Shown: positions 7,508 to 15,516 of the stretch, piece after piece
Numbering within the stretch: the stretch's first letter is position 1
How the letters are laid out: each line of letters opens with the position of its first letter
Source: UBA2730 sp022793235
Lineage (GTDB): Bacteria; Bacillota_I; Bacilli_A; RF39; UBA660
Direction of reading: 5' to 3'
Length of the DNA: 18,415 nucleotides
Assembly: GCA_949745755.1 (NCBI GenBank)
Contig: CATJZL010000085.1
Coordinates: 1 to 18,415, forward strand
Translations under genes and position numbers: made by a program
The notes under the pieces: model-generated
Seen by the model: the letters and a program-made list of their open reading frames with translations, nothing else
What the model was told of the DNA's origin: nothing
Database searches by the model: none

Positions 7508-8111
7508 ACTTATTAACAGTAACTGCAGCACGTATTCCTCCAGAGGCATTGTACATAATGAAAACCTAAAAATTTATCAGAAGCATAAAAATAGGCTCCA
7601 TCCATCATACCAGGATAAGCTTCTAAAAACCAAGTTGAGGCTCCTCCACGTACTAACCAATCTGGACAAGAGTTATATTTCTCTATACACCCTACAGATT
7701 GAACTTCTGCTACAGTAATTAATCGAGCAGTAACTTTCCAGCCCTTTGTTGCATTTGCGAGTTGTGCTTTGGCAGCATCTGCATTCGTATCGTTTTTATC
7801 TGTTGTGGACCATCTTAAACCAGTAATTTGCTTAGCTGAAGTTAAGGTTAAAGTACTTCCATTACCTTTTAGTACAAAAAAATCATTTTTATGACCTGGA
7901 TATACATAATAACTAGCCTCATTGACGATACAAAACTACTATTGTCAATACTTCTTTCTAAATAAAGTTTAACATCTGTATCACAAAGAGTAGAATCACT
8001 TTGCTTCTATGCAGTCACTTCATATCCTATATTAGCACCCTTTCCATGTATGAACCCCGTTTCTTGGATAAAGAGAAATAAGGAAAAATAAACATTCCCA
8101 TAATTTCCCAT
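7506..8111 (-). pseudogene. Degraded surface or pilin-like protein gene
   Basis: Translated on the minus strand, three frames join into one coherent protein. One segment reads ETGFIHGKGANIGYEVTA, hits an in-frame TAG, and continues KQSDSTLCDTDVKLYLERS. A second frame gives NEASYYVYPGHKNDFFVLKG, a TLTLTSAKQITGLRW strand, and CIEKYNSCPDWLVRGGAS. A third frame closes with NASGGIRAAVTVNK and a TAA stop at 7506-7508. So there is at least one nonsense codon and two frameshifts. GC content is visibly higher than in the surroundings. The ending, a tryptophan/glycine-rich segment followed by GIRAAV-type residues, resembles secreted or prepilin-like proteins of uncultured Bacillota that end in GVRPVV; this family call is tentative. 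The N-terminus, including any signal peptide, was not found; 8111 is only where the open frame begins. Confidence 0.75.
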
Positions 8112-8281
8112 AATTGTTTGATAATTTAACGACATTTAATTTATATACTTAAAACATGAAAAGGAGATGATGCCAATAAGAAAATAAAAAAAGACACAAA
8201 AAAACTTCATTAATTACATATAAAATAAAGAAAATAAAGACAAAAAGGAGAGGGTAATTTATATAAATAAGAAAAAATATA
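8112..8281 (+). other. Spacer with two orphan ribosome-binding sites
   Basis: The stretch is AT-rich. AAAAGGAG at 8159-8166 is followed directly by ATGATG and a six-codon frame ending in TAA. A second purine-rich site, AAGGAGAGGG near 8245, is followed by stop codons within a few bases. A weak promoter-like pair, TTGATA (8118-8123) and TATATA (8142-8147), lies upstream. These may be remains of a decayed gene or a leader ahead of the response-regulator gene. No intact gene is supported. Confidence 0.4.
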
Positions 8282-8290
8282 TGCTATACT
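8282..8290 (+). promoter_or_regulatory. Extended -10 promoter of the two-component genes
   Basis: TGCTATACT forms an extended -10 element (TGn then TATACT at 8285-8290). The region 17 bases upstream has no recognisable -35, which an extended -10 can tolerate. The predicted start near 8297 coincides with the AGGTGAT ribosome-binding site, so the leader would be extremely short. Confidence 0.5.
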
Positions 8291-8309
8291 AAAAGTGTAG
8301 GTGATAGAT

Positions 8310-8969
8310 ATGTTTACAATATGCTTAGTAGAAGATGAAATAGACTTATCAAATGTAGTAAAAGTTTATTTAGAAAAAGCAGGATACCAAGTCATAACCT
8401 TTACAAAGGGCGAAGATGCGATAAACTATATTGGAAACAAAGTAGATTTATGGATCCTGGATATAATGTTAGGAGATGATATAAATGGTTATGATATAAT
8501 CGGCGCCATCAGAAAAAAAGATGAAAATATTCCAGTCATTTTTACATCAGCAAGAGACCAAGAATTAGATAAAATACTAGGATTAGAACTAGGAAGCGAC
8601 GATTATATAACGAAACCCTATTCCAGTAAAGAACTTGTTTTAAGAGTAAATAATATTATAAAACGAGTATATAAAAATGAAGAAAATAAAAAGATAGAAT
8701 ATGATATTTACAAAATTGATATAGAAAAAAGAATAGCCTATAAAGAGGATAAACCCTTGAATCTTACAACTCTAGAATTTGATTTATTACTCCTATTTTT
8801 AAACAATAGAGGAAAAGGTTTTCAAAGGGAAGAAATTCTTAACTCTGTATGGGGAGACAATTATTTTGGAACAGATAGAGTAGTAGATGATTTAGTAAGA
8901 AGGCTAAGAAAGAAAATGCCTAAATTAAAAATTAAAGCTATATATGGATTTGGATATCGCATGTCATGA
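8310..8969 (+). CDS. OmpR/PhoB-family response regulator
   Basis: A 219-residue DNA-binding response regulator. The receiver domain (about residues 1-120) has the acidic pocket Glu8-Asp9, the phosphoacceptor Asp51 in WILDIML, Thr79 and Lys102 in ITKPYS. The C-terminal winged helix (about 128-219) includes TTLEFDLLLLFL and the recognition region DRVVDDLVRRLRKKM, ending with YGFGYRM. All key residues are present, so phosphorylation control by the adjacent kinase is expected. I chose ATG 8310 over GTG 8301 because AGGTGAT (8299-8305) fits it. The stop overlaps the kinase start by 4 bases (ATGA). The regulated genes cannot be told; the nearby broken surface-protein gene and the SDR gene are candidates only by position. 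Confidence 0.95.
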   Translation: MFTICLVEDEIDLSNVVKVYLEKAGYQVITFTKGEDAINYIGNKVDLWILDIMLGDDINGYDIIGAIRKKDENIPVIFTSARDQELDKILGLELGSDDYITKPYSSKELVLRVNNIIKRVYKNEENKKIEYDIYKIDIEKRIAYKEDKPLNLTTLEFDLLLLFLNNRGKGFQREEILNSVWGDNYFGTDRVVDDLVRRLRKKMPKLKIKAIYGFGYRMS

Positions 8970-10243
8970 GCTATAAAAAATTAAATCTAAGTAAACAACT
9001 ATTCTATATAATTGTAATTGTCTTTGTTATATTCTTTATATCAATAGGTATAATATTACCTAAAACAGTAATACCCGTTGCTGAAAAAAATATTTATAGC
9101 TACCTAAGCGAACCTTTAAAACTAATGCAATCAGACTTTAATAAAGAACTAACTTCATCAGAAGTTGCCTATCTTTATATTATAAACGATAAAATTGTAA
9201 ATAGTGATAATCTATCAGATGTTCTAGAAATAGAAAATACAAGTATATTAAAAAAATATTTAACAAATGATTATGGAAAATTTATCTATAAGCATAAAAC
9301 ATACTATTACTATAAAGTCCAAAATTCAGGTATTACAAGAATTGCATTAACTGGAGACTCCTATATTCGCAAAACAAAAGAGTCAATTCTAAATGCCGTA
9401 ATCCCAATAATATTAATTATGTTCCTCTTAATTGGAATGGTTCTAATTTTATGGAGCACAATGATTGTATTAAAAATAGATCGTCTAAAACAAAAAGTAG
9501 ATAACATAGATAGAGAAGATTATAACCATAAAATAAATTTCAAAATTGATGACGAAATTAAATCTCTCGGTTTGGCACTAGAAGATATGCGAATTTCTTT
9601 GAAAGATCAAGAAGAATATCGCAATCAAATGTATCAAAATATATCACATGATTTTAAGACACCTCTTACCGTTATAAAATCATATATAGAAGCTGTTCAA
9701 GATGAAGTAGAAAACTCATCTACTGCCTTAGCTATAATTGAAGAACAGACTGAAAAATTAGAAAATAAAGTACACTCACTTCTTTACTTAAATAAATTAG
9801 AATATCTCAAAAATAGTAAAGCAGATATCATTCAGGTAGATATGGAAAAATTACTCTCTGAAGAGGTAGAAAAATTCAAATGGAAAAGAAAGGATGTGGA
9901 ATTTAAACTGGAAATGGATCACAAGTCCCAATATTTTGGAACCAACGAGCATTGGGAAACAATCCTAGATAATCTACTGAACAATTTTATGAGGTATGCA
10001 GAGAAAACAATCAAAATAACAGCCAAACAAAATAAACTTATTTTATATAACGATGGTTCAAATATCGATAATAATTTACTTGAAGGAATCTTTACTCCGT
10101 TCCGAAAAGGAATTAAAGGAGAATTTGGACTAGGGTTATCCATTGTAAAAAAAACCCTAAATATAATTGGTTATAATATCGTAATTAAAAATGAAAAAAA
10201 AGGAGTCTCCTTTATAATTACAAGAAATCAACATAAATCATAA
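8966..10243 (+). CDS. Sensor histidine kinase
   Basis: A 425-residue membrane kinase partnered with the preceding regulator. There are two transmembrane helices (about residues 12-34 and 142-166) around an extracellular sensing region of about 105 residues with no recognised ligand-binding fold. A HAMP-like linker follows (about 167-215). The dimerisation helix carries the phosphoacceptor His228 in NISHDFKTPLTV. The ATPase domain shows the N box ILDNLLNNFMRYA, a diverged G1 region NDGSNID, an F box FTPFRKG and G2 GLGLSIV. Its 4-base overlap with the regulator indicates coupled translation. A terminator overlaps the end of the gene. The stimulus is unknown. Confidence 0.95.
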   Translation: MSYKKLNLSKQLFYIIVIVFVIFFISIGIILPKTVIPVAEKNIYSYLSEPLKLMQSDFNKELTSSEVAYLYIINDKIVNSDNLSDVLEIENTSILKKYLTNDYGKFIYKHKTYYYYKVQNSGITRIALTGDSYIRKTKESILNAVIPIILIMFLLIGMVLILWSTMIVLKIDRLKQKVDNIDREDYNHKINFKIDDEIKSLGLALEDMRISLKDQEEYRNQMYQNISHDFKTPLTVIKSYIEAVQDEVENSSTALAIIEEQTEKLENKVHSLLYLNKLEYLKNSKADIIQVDMEKLLSEEVEKFKWKRKDVEFKLEMDHKSQYFGTNEHWETILDNLLNNFMRYAEKTIKITAKQNKLILYNDGSNIDNNLLEGIFTPFRKGIKGEFGLGLSIVKKTLNIIGYNIVIKNEKKGVSFIITRNQHKS

Positions 10244-10262
10244 TATGTTGATTTTTAATTTA
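10225..10262 (+). terminator. Terminator overlapping the end of the kinase gene
   Basis: AAATCAACAT (10225-10234) pairs perfectly with ATGTTGATTT (10245-10254) around a 10-base loop, followed by TTAATTTATATTTT. The kinase stop codon sits in the loop. It separates the two-component pair from the SDR gene. Confidence 0.75.
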
Positions 10263-10303
10263 TATTTTATTGAATTTTGAAAAAAATATAAATGGTGATA
10301 AAA

Positions 10304-11086
10304 ATGAAAATATTAATAATTGGAGCAAGAGGAGGAATAGCCTACCAAGCAGCACAACTATTAATGAGTAAAAATCATTTTGTATATTTAGCAGTACATA
10401 CAAAAGAACAAAAAAGAAATTTAGAACAAGAAATACAAGATAAAAGAGTTGAAATATTAAAATTAGATATAACAAATAAAAGAGACTTAGAGCAAATAGA
10501 TAAACTTGATTATGACGTAATTTGGTCACATGCTGGAATAGGAAATGGCGGAACATTACTAGCAATGGATATAGATATTTTAAAACAAAATTATGATGTG
10601 AATATCTTTGGCACTATAGAAGTAGTAAAAAGAGGATATAACAATTTTAAAAGAAATCATAAAAGAGGAAAAATATTTGTGACTTCATCCCTAGCAGGCT
10701 ATTTACCTTTTCCTTATTTATCCTGTTATACCTCTTCAAAAGCAGCCTTATCAATGCTAGTAACCACTATGAAAACAGAACTAAAAAAAGAAAATAAAAA
10801 TATTTCATTAAGTTTAATCGAACCAGGTGCTTATAAAACAGGATTTAATGAGGTAATGATTGATAACAAAGAAAAATATTTAGATAGAAATAATATTTAT
10901 TACAAAGATAGAAAAAATATAAGCAGACTACAAAAAAACATATTCATGTTAATTGAAAAAGAAAACTATAATAAACTAGTAAATAAAATAGTAAAAGAAA
11001 TCGAAAAAGAGTGCCCTAAATTTAAAATAAGAGCCCCTCTAAGTCAAGTAATATTTACCAAAATATACCTATTATTATATAGATAA
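10304..11086 (+). CDS. Short-chain dehydrogenase/reductase (SDR)
   Basis: A 260-residue Rossmann-fold oxidoreductase of the classical SDR type. The N-terminal nucleotide-binding motif is GARGGIA (residues 7-13), a variant of the usual GxxxGIG, and SHAGIGNGG replaces NNAG. The catalytic residues are Ser129 in TSSLAG, Tyr142 and Lys146 in YTSSK. A PG motif follows in IEPGAYKT. The last 60 or so residues are basic and amphipathic and end in a short hydrophobic stretch (QVIFTKIYLLLY), which could sit on the membrane. ATG 10304 is preceded by GGTGAT; an ATG at 10292 lies before that site and is less likely. The cofactor and substrate cannot be determined. It stands alone after the kinase terminator, and no clear promoter was found. 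Confidence 0.9.
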   Translation: MKILIIGARGGIAYQAAQLLMSKNHFVYLAVHTKEQKRNLEQEIQDKRVEILKLDITNKRDLEQIDKLDYDVIWSHAGIGNGGTLLAMDIDILKQNYDVNIFGTIEVVKRGYNNFKRNHKRGKIFVTSSLAGYLPFPYLSCYTSSKAALSMLVTTMKTELKKENKNISLSLIEPGAYKTGFNEVMIDNKEKYLDRNNIYYKDRKNISRLQKNIFMLIEKENYNKLVNKIVKEIEKECPKFKIRAPLSQVIFTKIYLLLYR

Positions 11087-11246
11087 TCATAGTTGTATTT
11101 TAAGTAAAATTTATTTTAAACTCTTATAATTCACAAAATATAGTATATTGAATGATAAGTCAATTTATAAAGTACAAAAGACCTTCCTAACCATATATGT
11201 TCTGACGAATAAAAATAAATAACTTGATTGTAAAAAGTCATAGATT

Positions 11247-11867
11247 TTAGGAAGTAATCTCTATTATCTCTTTAACTATTCTTCCGTATTTTTCTATAAT
11301 AGTTTCTCCTTTATTAACAAGAAAATCCTCCTTAGTCACTTTTCGTTCATAACTAATATTTTTTTGTCCATCAAATACAATATAAGTGGAACAAATAAAA
11401 TCAACCTCATCATAAATAAGTTTTAGCACATCAACAGCATGCATTTTAACAAGACCATCAATTTCATTTAAATCGAAATGAAAAGATTCAATAGATTCTT
11501 CAAAATCACAAATATAAACATTAGCAAAGGCACGATCCCTAAAAAAAGATCCATCCCTTTCTTCACGATCTAGAGTAAATTTAACAACATCAACACGCTT
11601 ACAACGATCAATAGAAATATCAATCCCAATTTCTTCTTTTATTTCACGAGCAAATCCAAGAGGAATACTTTCACCAGAAAGAACATGGCCCGATGCTGTT
11701 GTATAAAATTTTTTCTTGTCTTTTCTTATTTGAAAATATATATGCCCGTCCTTATCATAAAGCCAACAATGAACAGTATTATGCCATAAGGCATCTCTAT
11801 GAACAATACTTCTTTCTTCCTTTCCAAGATATTTTCCATCCTCAGTATAAACATCCAAATATTCCAT
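11247..11867 (-). CDS. Nudix hydrolase (YfcD / IPP isomerase-like group)
   Basis: A 206-residue soluble Nudix protein. The 23-residue Nudix box runs from Gly60 to Ile82, starting GHVLSGE and ending REIKEEIGI, so the metal-binding glutamates are all there. The opening, with DVYTEDGKYLGKEERSIVHRDALWHNTVHCWL, is typical of the YfcD and isopentenyl-diphosphate isomerase-like Nudix group. The first 45 residues precede the usual core, and a C-terminal helical extension of about 60 residues follows it. Members of this group hydrolyse nucleoside diphosphate-linked compounds; the substrate here is unknown. ATG 11867 is chosen because GGAGGAG at 11871-11877 is its ribosome-binding site; the TTG at 11879 overlaps that site. 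It is transcribed from its own promoter downstream of the LysR gene on the same strand. Confidence 0.92.
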   Translation of the reverse strand: MEYLDVYTEDGKYLGKEERSIVHRDALWHNTVHCWLYDKDGHIYFQIRKDKKKFYTTASGHVLSGESIPLGFAREIKEEIGIDISIDRCKRVDVVKFTLDREERDGSFFRDRAFANVYICDFEESIESFHFDLNEIDGLVKMHAVDVLKLIYDEVDFICSTYIVFDGQKNISYERKVTKEDFLVNKGETIIEKYGRIVKEIIEITS

Positions 11868-11903
11868 ATGCTCCTCCAAATAATAAAATAATTTAATACT
11901 ATT

Positions 11904-11932
11904 ATCTTAACAAAAATAAAAGTATCAAACAA
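11904..11932 (-). promoter_or_regulatory. Promoter of the Nudix gene
   Basis: On the minus strand TTGTTT (11927-11932), a 17-base spacer and TAAGAT (11904-11909), with TGT just upstream as an extended -10. An overlapping alternative, TTGATA with GATAAT at 16 bases, also exists. Either gives a leader of about 30 bases. Confidence 0.55.
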
Positions 11933-11962
11933 GTTTTTTATAAACAGAAAAAGAATACAATA

Positions 11963-12838
11963 TCAATTTCGTAAATAATTAATAAAACTCTTAGCAGCAA
12001 AAGTAAGAGCAACGGACTTGTTTGTAGCCAAGTATACTTGTATATTTGGTATTTTTTTATTAAGTTTAACTTCTCGTAAATGTTCAGAACTTTTTTTAGC
12101 TAAATCAAGTATAACAAATCCAAGACCAAGACCAATATTTGCAAAAGAGACAATCAACTCTTGACTAACGACTTCCATTGTAGGATTGAGTTGAACCTGA
12201 TTTTGAAGAGCAACAAAATCGAGTAATTTTCGACTATTAGATTCTTTCTTTTGTAAAATAAGTGGAAAACGATTTAAATCCTCAAATGTATGAATATCAT
12301 CTTTATAAAAATCAGGATGATAGACAAATCCTTGTCTCAATTCTTGTAATTTCTCTAGATTGACATTTTTCTCTTTAGTAGGACTTTCATTAAAAAGAAC
12401 AAAATCAAGCTTACCCAATTTTAAATCATCAATCAAATGATGGGTCAAATCATTTTGAATAGAAATATTTATTCCTGGATAGTCAGAATGAAACTCCTTA
12501 ATACTATCCAATAAAAATAATTTAGTAAGAGTAGTAGAACACCCAATTTTTATTTCCCCCTTAGTTAAATTTTTAAAAGATGTAAACTCATTTTCTGCAT
12601 TACTGATAAGTTCAAGAGCACCTTTCACATATTCGTAAAACATTTTACCTTCTTCTGTAAGTTCCATTCCCTTATTACTTCTTAAAAATAAAGTTCCACC
12701 TAATTGATTTTCTAACTTTTTAATAGATTGAGATATAGCAGGTTGAGAGATATGTAACTCCTCGCTTGCCTTTGTCATATGTTTATATTTTGCAACAATA
12801 TAGAAAATACGATATAATTCTAAATTTACATTTATCAT
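11963..12838 (-). CDS. LysR-family transcriptional regulator
   Basis: A 291-residue regulator of standard LysR length. The N-terminal winged helix-turn-helix (about residues 3-62) contains MTKASEELHISQPAISQSIK and ENQLGGTLFLRSNKGMELTEEG. A linker helix follows, then a two-lobe periplasmic-binding-protein-like effector domain (about 90-291) beginning IKIGCSTTLTKL. The ligand cannot be inferred. GGAGAG precedes the ATG. It is divergent from coaC with 88 bases between starts and overlapping promoter elements. LysR proteins often regulate the divergent gene, so control of the coaC operon is plausible but not shown. Confidence 0.95.
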   Translation of the reverse strand: MINVNLELYRIFYIVAKYKHMTKASEELHISQPAISQSIKKLENQLGGTLFLRSNKGMELTEEGKMFYEYVKGALELISNAENEFTSFKNLTKGEIKIGCSTTLTKLFLLDSIKEFHSDYPGINISIQNDLTHHLIDDLKLGKLDFVLFNESPTKEKNVNLEKLQELRQGFVYHPDFYKDDIHTFEDLNRFPLILQKKESNSRKLLDFVALQNQVQLNPTMEVVSQELIVSFANIGLGLGFVILDLAKKSSEHLREVKLNKKIPNIQVYLATNKSVALTFAAKSFINYLRN

Positions 12839-12860
12839 AAGCTCTCCTTATAGATATAAT
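12832..12860 (+). promoter_or_regulatory. Possible promoter of the coaC operon
   Basis: A perfect TATAAT (12855-12860) lies 17 bases after TTATCA (12832-12837), a partial -35 that overlaps the LysR start codon. The leader would be about 60 bases. Confidence 0.4.
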
Positions 12861-12885
12861 AACATAAATATATTTTACTTATCAA
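12856..12885 (-). promoter_or_regulatory. Promoter of the LysR gene
   Basis: On the minus strand TTGATA (12880-12885), an 18-base spacer and TATTAT (12856-12861), with TGT ahead of the -10. It overlaps the proposed coaC -10 on the other strand, so the two promoters would compete for polymerase. Confidence 0.55.
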
Positions 12886-12926
12886 CAGAAGAGCCATAAA
12901 ATGAAAGAGAAAGGAAGGAAAATAAT

Positions 12927-13478
12927 ATGTTCAAAAATTTAAATATTGTAATAGGTATAACAGGAGGTATAGCATCATATAAAGCCTGTGGAATAGTAAA
13001 TTTTCTAAAAAAAGAGGGCGCAAACATAAATATAATAATGACTAAAAATGCCTGTGAATTTATTACACCGCTAACATTAGAAACATTATCAGGAAATAAG
13101 GTCATAAAAGACATGTTTGAAAGACCAGATTATATAGAGGTAAAACATATCAGTATAGCCCAAAAGGCAGATGTATTTTTAATTATTCCTGCAACAGCTA
13201 ATATAATAGGAAAAATTGCAAATGGAATAGCAGATTATATGCTCACAACAACAATTATGGCCACCACTTCTCCTGTAATTTTTGTACCAGCTATGAATAA
13301 TAAAATGTATGAAAATAAAATAGTGCAAAACAATATAGAGAAATTAAAACAATATGGTTATAAAATAATAGAACCATCTATTGGATCTCTAGCATGTGGA
13401 TATGAAGCCAAAGGTCACCTGCCAAAAAAGGAAGAAATTATCGAATATGTAAAAATATTAGTAAAGGAGAAAAAATAG
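12927..13478 (+). CDS. coaC: Phosphopantothenoylcysteine decarboxylase
   Basis: A 183-residue flavin-dependent enzyme that decarboxylates 4'-phosphopantothenoylcysteine to phosphopantetheine in coenzyme A synthesis. The start ITGGIASYKAC binds FMN. His74 in VKHISIAQKAD is the active-site base position. PAMNNKM (from residue 121, Asn124) holds the substrate-binding motif. Cys157 in GSLACGYEAKGHLP lies on the catalytic lid. The length is right for a stand-alone CoaC rather than the N-terminal part of a CoaBC fusion. AGGAAGGAA is the ribosome-binding site. coaB follows after one base. Separate coaC and coaB genes are known from Streptococcus and Enterococcus. Confidence 0.95.
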   Translation: MFKNLNIVIGITGGIASYKACGIVNFLKKEGANINIIMTKNACEFITPLTLETLSGNKVIKDMFERPDYIEVKHISIAQKADVFLIIPATANIIGKIANGIADYMLTTTIMATTSPVIFVPAMNNKMYENKIVQNNIEKLKQYGYKIIEPSIGSLACGYEAKGHLPKKEEIIEYVKILVKEKK

Positions 13479-13479
13479 T

Positions 13480-14184
13480 ATGAAAAAAATAATTATAACA
13501 GCAGGAGGAACAAGTGAAAAAATAGATAATGTTAGAAAAATAACAAATTCATCAAGCGGAAAATTAGCATTAACAATTGCCAAAACTTTATTAAAAGAAT
13601 ATAAAGATATATGGATAGACTATATATGTTCAAAAAGTGCATTACGGCCAAACGAAGAAAGAGCAAGAATAATAGAAGTAGAAGGTGTATTAGAAGTAAA
13701 AAGAGCAGTAGAAGAGTTACTTACAAATAGTAAAATAGACTATTTTATACATACAATGGCTGTATCAGATTATAGAACAGATTATGTAACAACATTAGAA
13801 AAATTAAGAGAAAGTTTGCAAAAAGAAGAAGAGATAGAAACCTTAAAAGGAAATAAGATTTCATCTCAAGAAAAAAATGTAGTAGTAGTCTTAAAACCTA
13901 CACCAAAAATTATCTCATTAGTGAAAGATATAAGCCCATCAACTTATTTAGTAGGATTTAAATTATTAGATGGTGTACAAAAAGAATATCTAATTGAAGT
14001 GGCAAAAAATTTAAGAGATAAAAATAAATGTGACTTAGTAATAGCAAATGATTTAGAAACAATAAGAAAAGGAAAACACCTAGCTTATTTGATTGATAAA
14101 AAAGATAATATAGAAAAGGCAAATGGAAAAGAAGAAATAGCGAAAAAATTAGTAAAGAAAATAGCAAAAAATGAGAGAATATAA
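13480..14184 (+). CDS. coaB: Phosphopantothenate--cysteine ligase
   Basis: A 234-residue cytoplasmic synthetase that joins cysteine to 4'-phosphopantothenate. The N-terminus reads IITAGGTSEKIDNVRKITNS with the following SSGK, a signature of stand-alone CoaB. Later motifs are HTMAVSDYR, GNKISS, LKPTPKII and VGFKLL. The length fits the monofunctional streptococcal-type enzyme. AAAGGAG precedes the ATG at the end of coaC, and the two genes are one base apart. The end overlaps the next gene by 14 bases, so the aldolase-like protein is probably made in a coupled way. Together with CoaC it turns phosphopantothenate into phosphopantetheine. Confidence 0.94.
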   Translation: MKKIIITAGGTSEKIDNVRKITNSSSGKLALTIAKTLLKEYKDIWIDYICSKSALRPNEERARIIEVEGVLEVKRAVEELLTNSKIDYFIHTMAVSDYRTDYVTTLEKLRESLQKEEEIETLKGNKISSQEKNVVVVLKPTPKIISLVKDISPSTYLVGFKLLDGVQKEYLIEVAKNLRDKNKCDLVIANDLETIRKGKHLAYLIDKKDNIEKANGKEEIAKKLVKKIAKNERI

Positions 14185-14836
14185 AAAAATAAGATTAAGA
14201 AAAAATGAAGAAAATATCAATCAGCTATATAAAGAATTATTAGATAAAAAATATCCTTTCTTATTATTAAAATGGGAGAATAAAAAATACATTCTAACAA
14301 AAGAAAAGAGCCTAATTGAAATAAAGAATGAAAAAAAATTTTTAGAAAATATAAGAAAAGATATTTACTATAAAACAATCATAAAAGAAGAAAATAAAAA
14401 TGAAATAGGAAAAGATTTAAATATATATAAAACATATTTAAATAAATATAAAGATAAAATAGTAAAAAAAAGATACAATCATAAATATTATTTCGGATGT
14501 ATTGCAGTAAAATTAAAAAAAGGTTTTATAACAACAATAAGAGGAAAAGACAATTTAGAGGAGTATACAATTGTAGAGAAAGTAAATCATAAAAAATATA
14601 GAATTGAAGTAAGTAATAAAAAGGCTAGTTTAAATGCTCCATTATTAGACTATTTATTTAAAAATAAGAAAGTAAAAACAATAGTACACCTACATGAATT
14701 TGATAATAGTCTTCCATATTATGATTATGCCTTTCCAGGAACAGTGAAAGATACAATAAGAAACAATACCACCTCATTTAATATTAAACATCATGGAGTA
14801 ATATATCTATATGATGAAAAAGGAAATAAGTTATAA
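14171..14836 (+). CDS. Class II aldolase/adducin-like protein
   Basis: A 221-residue soluble, lysine-rich protein. The first 90 or so residues are unique and charged. From about residue 112 it follows the class II aldolase pattern: a GFITTIRGKDN strand, KKASLNAPLLDYLF, then HLHEFDN with His173 and His175, and HHGVIYL with His207 and His208. HxH plus a later HHG is the zinc-ligand arrangement of class II aldolases such as fuculose-phosphate aldolase, so a metal site is likely. The canonical catalytic glutamate is not obvious. The ATG overlaps coaB by 14 bases and has no strong ribosome-binding site, suggesting translational coupling. Its substrate is unknown. Tight linkage to coaB hints at a role around phosphopantothenate, but that is inference. 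Confidence 0.8.
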   Translation: MREYKKIRLRKNEENINQLYKELLDKKYPFLLLKWENKKYILTKEKSLIEIKNEKKFLENIRKDIYYKTIIKEENKNEIGKDLNIYKTYLNKYKDKIVKKRYNHKYYFGCIAVKLKKGFITTIRGKDNLEEYTIVEKVNHKKYRIEVSNKKASLNAPLLDYLFKNKKVKTIVHLHEFDNSLPYYDYAFPGTVKDTIRNNTTSFNIKHHGVIYLYDEKGNKL

Positions 14837-14878
14837 AAATAAAAAAAGAATGAATAAGGGGAAAAATAGGAGGAAAAA

Positions 14879-15514
14879 ATGAGATACCCAAAGTATACAG
14901 ATTATGAAAAAATATATAAAAGATATTTTAATAAAGGAGTAAATTATTTAATAGAAAAAGCCCAATTAAAGAAAGATGATAAAGTACTAGACATATGCGG
15001 AGGAAATGGAAGATTAGCAAAGGAAATAAAAAAGAAATGTAAAGATGTAAGTTATGTGGAACAAGAAATAAATATGATACCCAAAGACTTACAAAAATTA
15101 GGAATAAAGGTATACAATGAAAAAATAGAGAGTTTTGTAAAAAAGACAGAAAAAACATACACAAAAGTATTTTGTGAGCAAGGTATAAATTATTGGTTAC
15201 TAAATATTGATATAGAACAATTTAGTAATAAAGTAGAAAAGAATGGATTATTTATATTCAATACATTTTCAAATAAACCATCTAAAAAACCAATGATAAA
15301 AGAATATACTAAAGAAAATATAAAGTATATAGAAATATCTTATCTAATAAAAAATAAAGTACATCATATTCAAGTTAGACAAGACTTTAAACCTCACATC
15401 ACTGAATTTGACTGGATAGCAAAGGAAAAGTATATAGAGTTACTTTCTCCTTACTTTAATATAGAAATAGTAGAAAATAATAAAAGTGCATTATATATAT
15501 GTAAAAGGAAATAA
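14879..15514 (+). CDS. Class I SAM-dependent methyltransferase
   Basis: A 211-residue soluble protein. Motif I is VLDICGGNGRLA (residues 36-47), which binds S-adenosylmethionine, followed by a YVEQEINM strand that supplies the acidic ribose contact. Later come FCEQGINYWLL and the LFIFNTF strand. The C-terminal half (VHHIQVRQDFKPHITEFDW) is a probable substrate-binding region. The fold is clear but the substrate is not. AGGAGG precedes the ATG by six bases. The aminotransferase gene starts two bases after its stop, so the two are likely to work together or at least be made together, in the same operon as coaC and coaB. Confidence 0.88.
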   Translation: MRYPKYTDYEKIYKRYFNKGVNYLIEKAQLKKDDKVLDICGGNGRLAKEIKKKCKDVSYVEQEINMIPKDLQKLGIKVYNEKIESFVKKTEKTYTKVFCEQGINYWLLNIDIEQFSNKVEKNGLFIFNTFSNKPSKKPMIKEYTKENIKYIEISYLIKNKVHHIQVRQDFKPHITEFDWIAKEKYIELLSPYFNIEIVENNKSALYICKRK

Positions 15515-15516
15515 AA

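Noticed and set aside
7461..7718. An 85-codon plus-strand frame after murC
   Set aside because: Its start lies inside the murC terminator hairpin, it has no ribosome-binding site, and the opposite strand reads as the remains of a recognisable protein.
438..8139. A shared 13-base word, TAACGACATTTAA, at 438-450 and 8127-8139
   Set aside because: A repeat of this length is expected by chance in DNA this AT-rich, and the flanks do not align.
8301..8309. GTG at 8301 as the response-regulator start, and similar upstream starts at 572, 3887, 5217, 10292 and 11879
   Set aside because: In each case the early codon precedes, overlaps or lies too close to a good ribosome-binding site that fits the later start.
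11183..11254. An 8-bp inverted repeat, CTTCCTAA and TTAGGAAG, across the end of the Nudix gene as a terminator
   Set aside because: The loop would exceed 50 bases and no clean U run follows, so the support is too weak.
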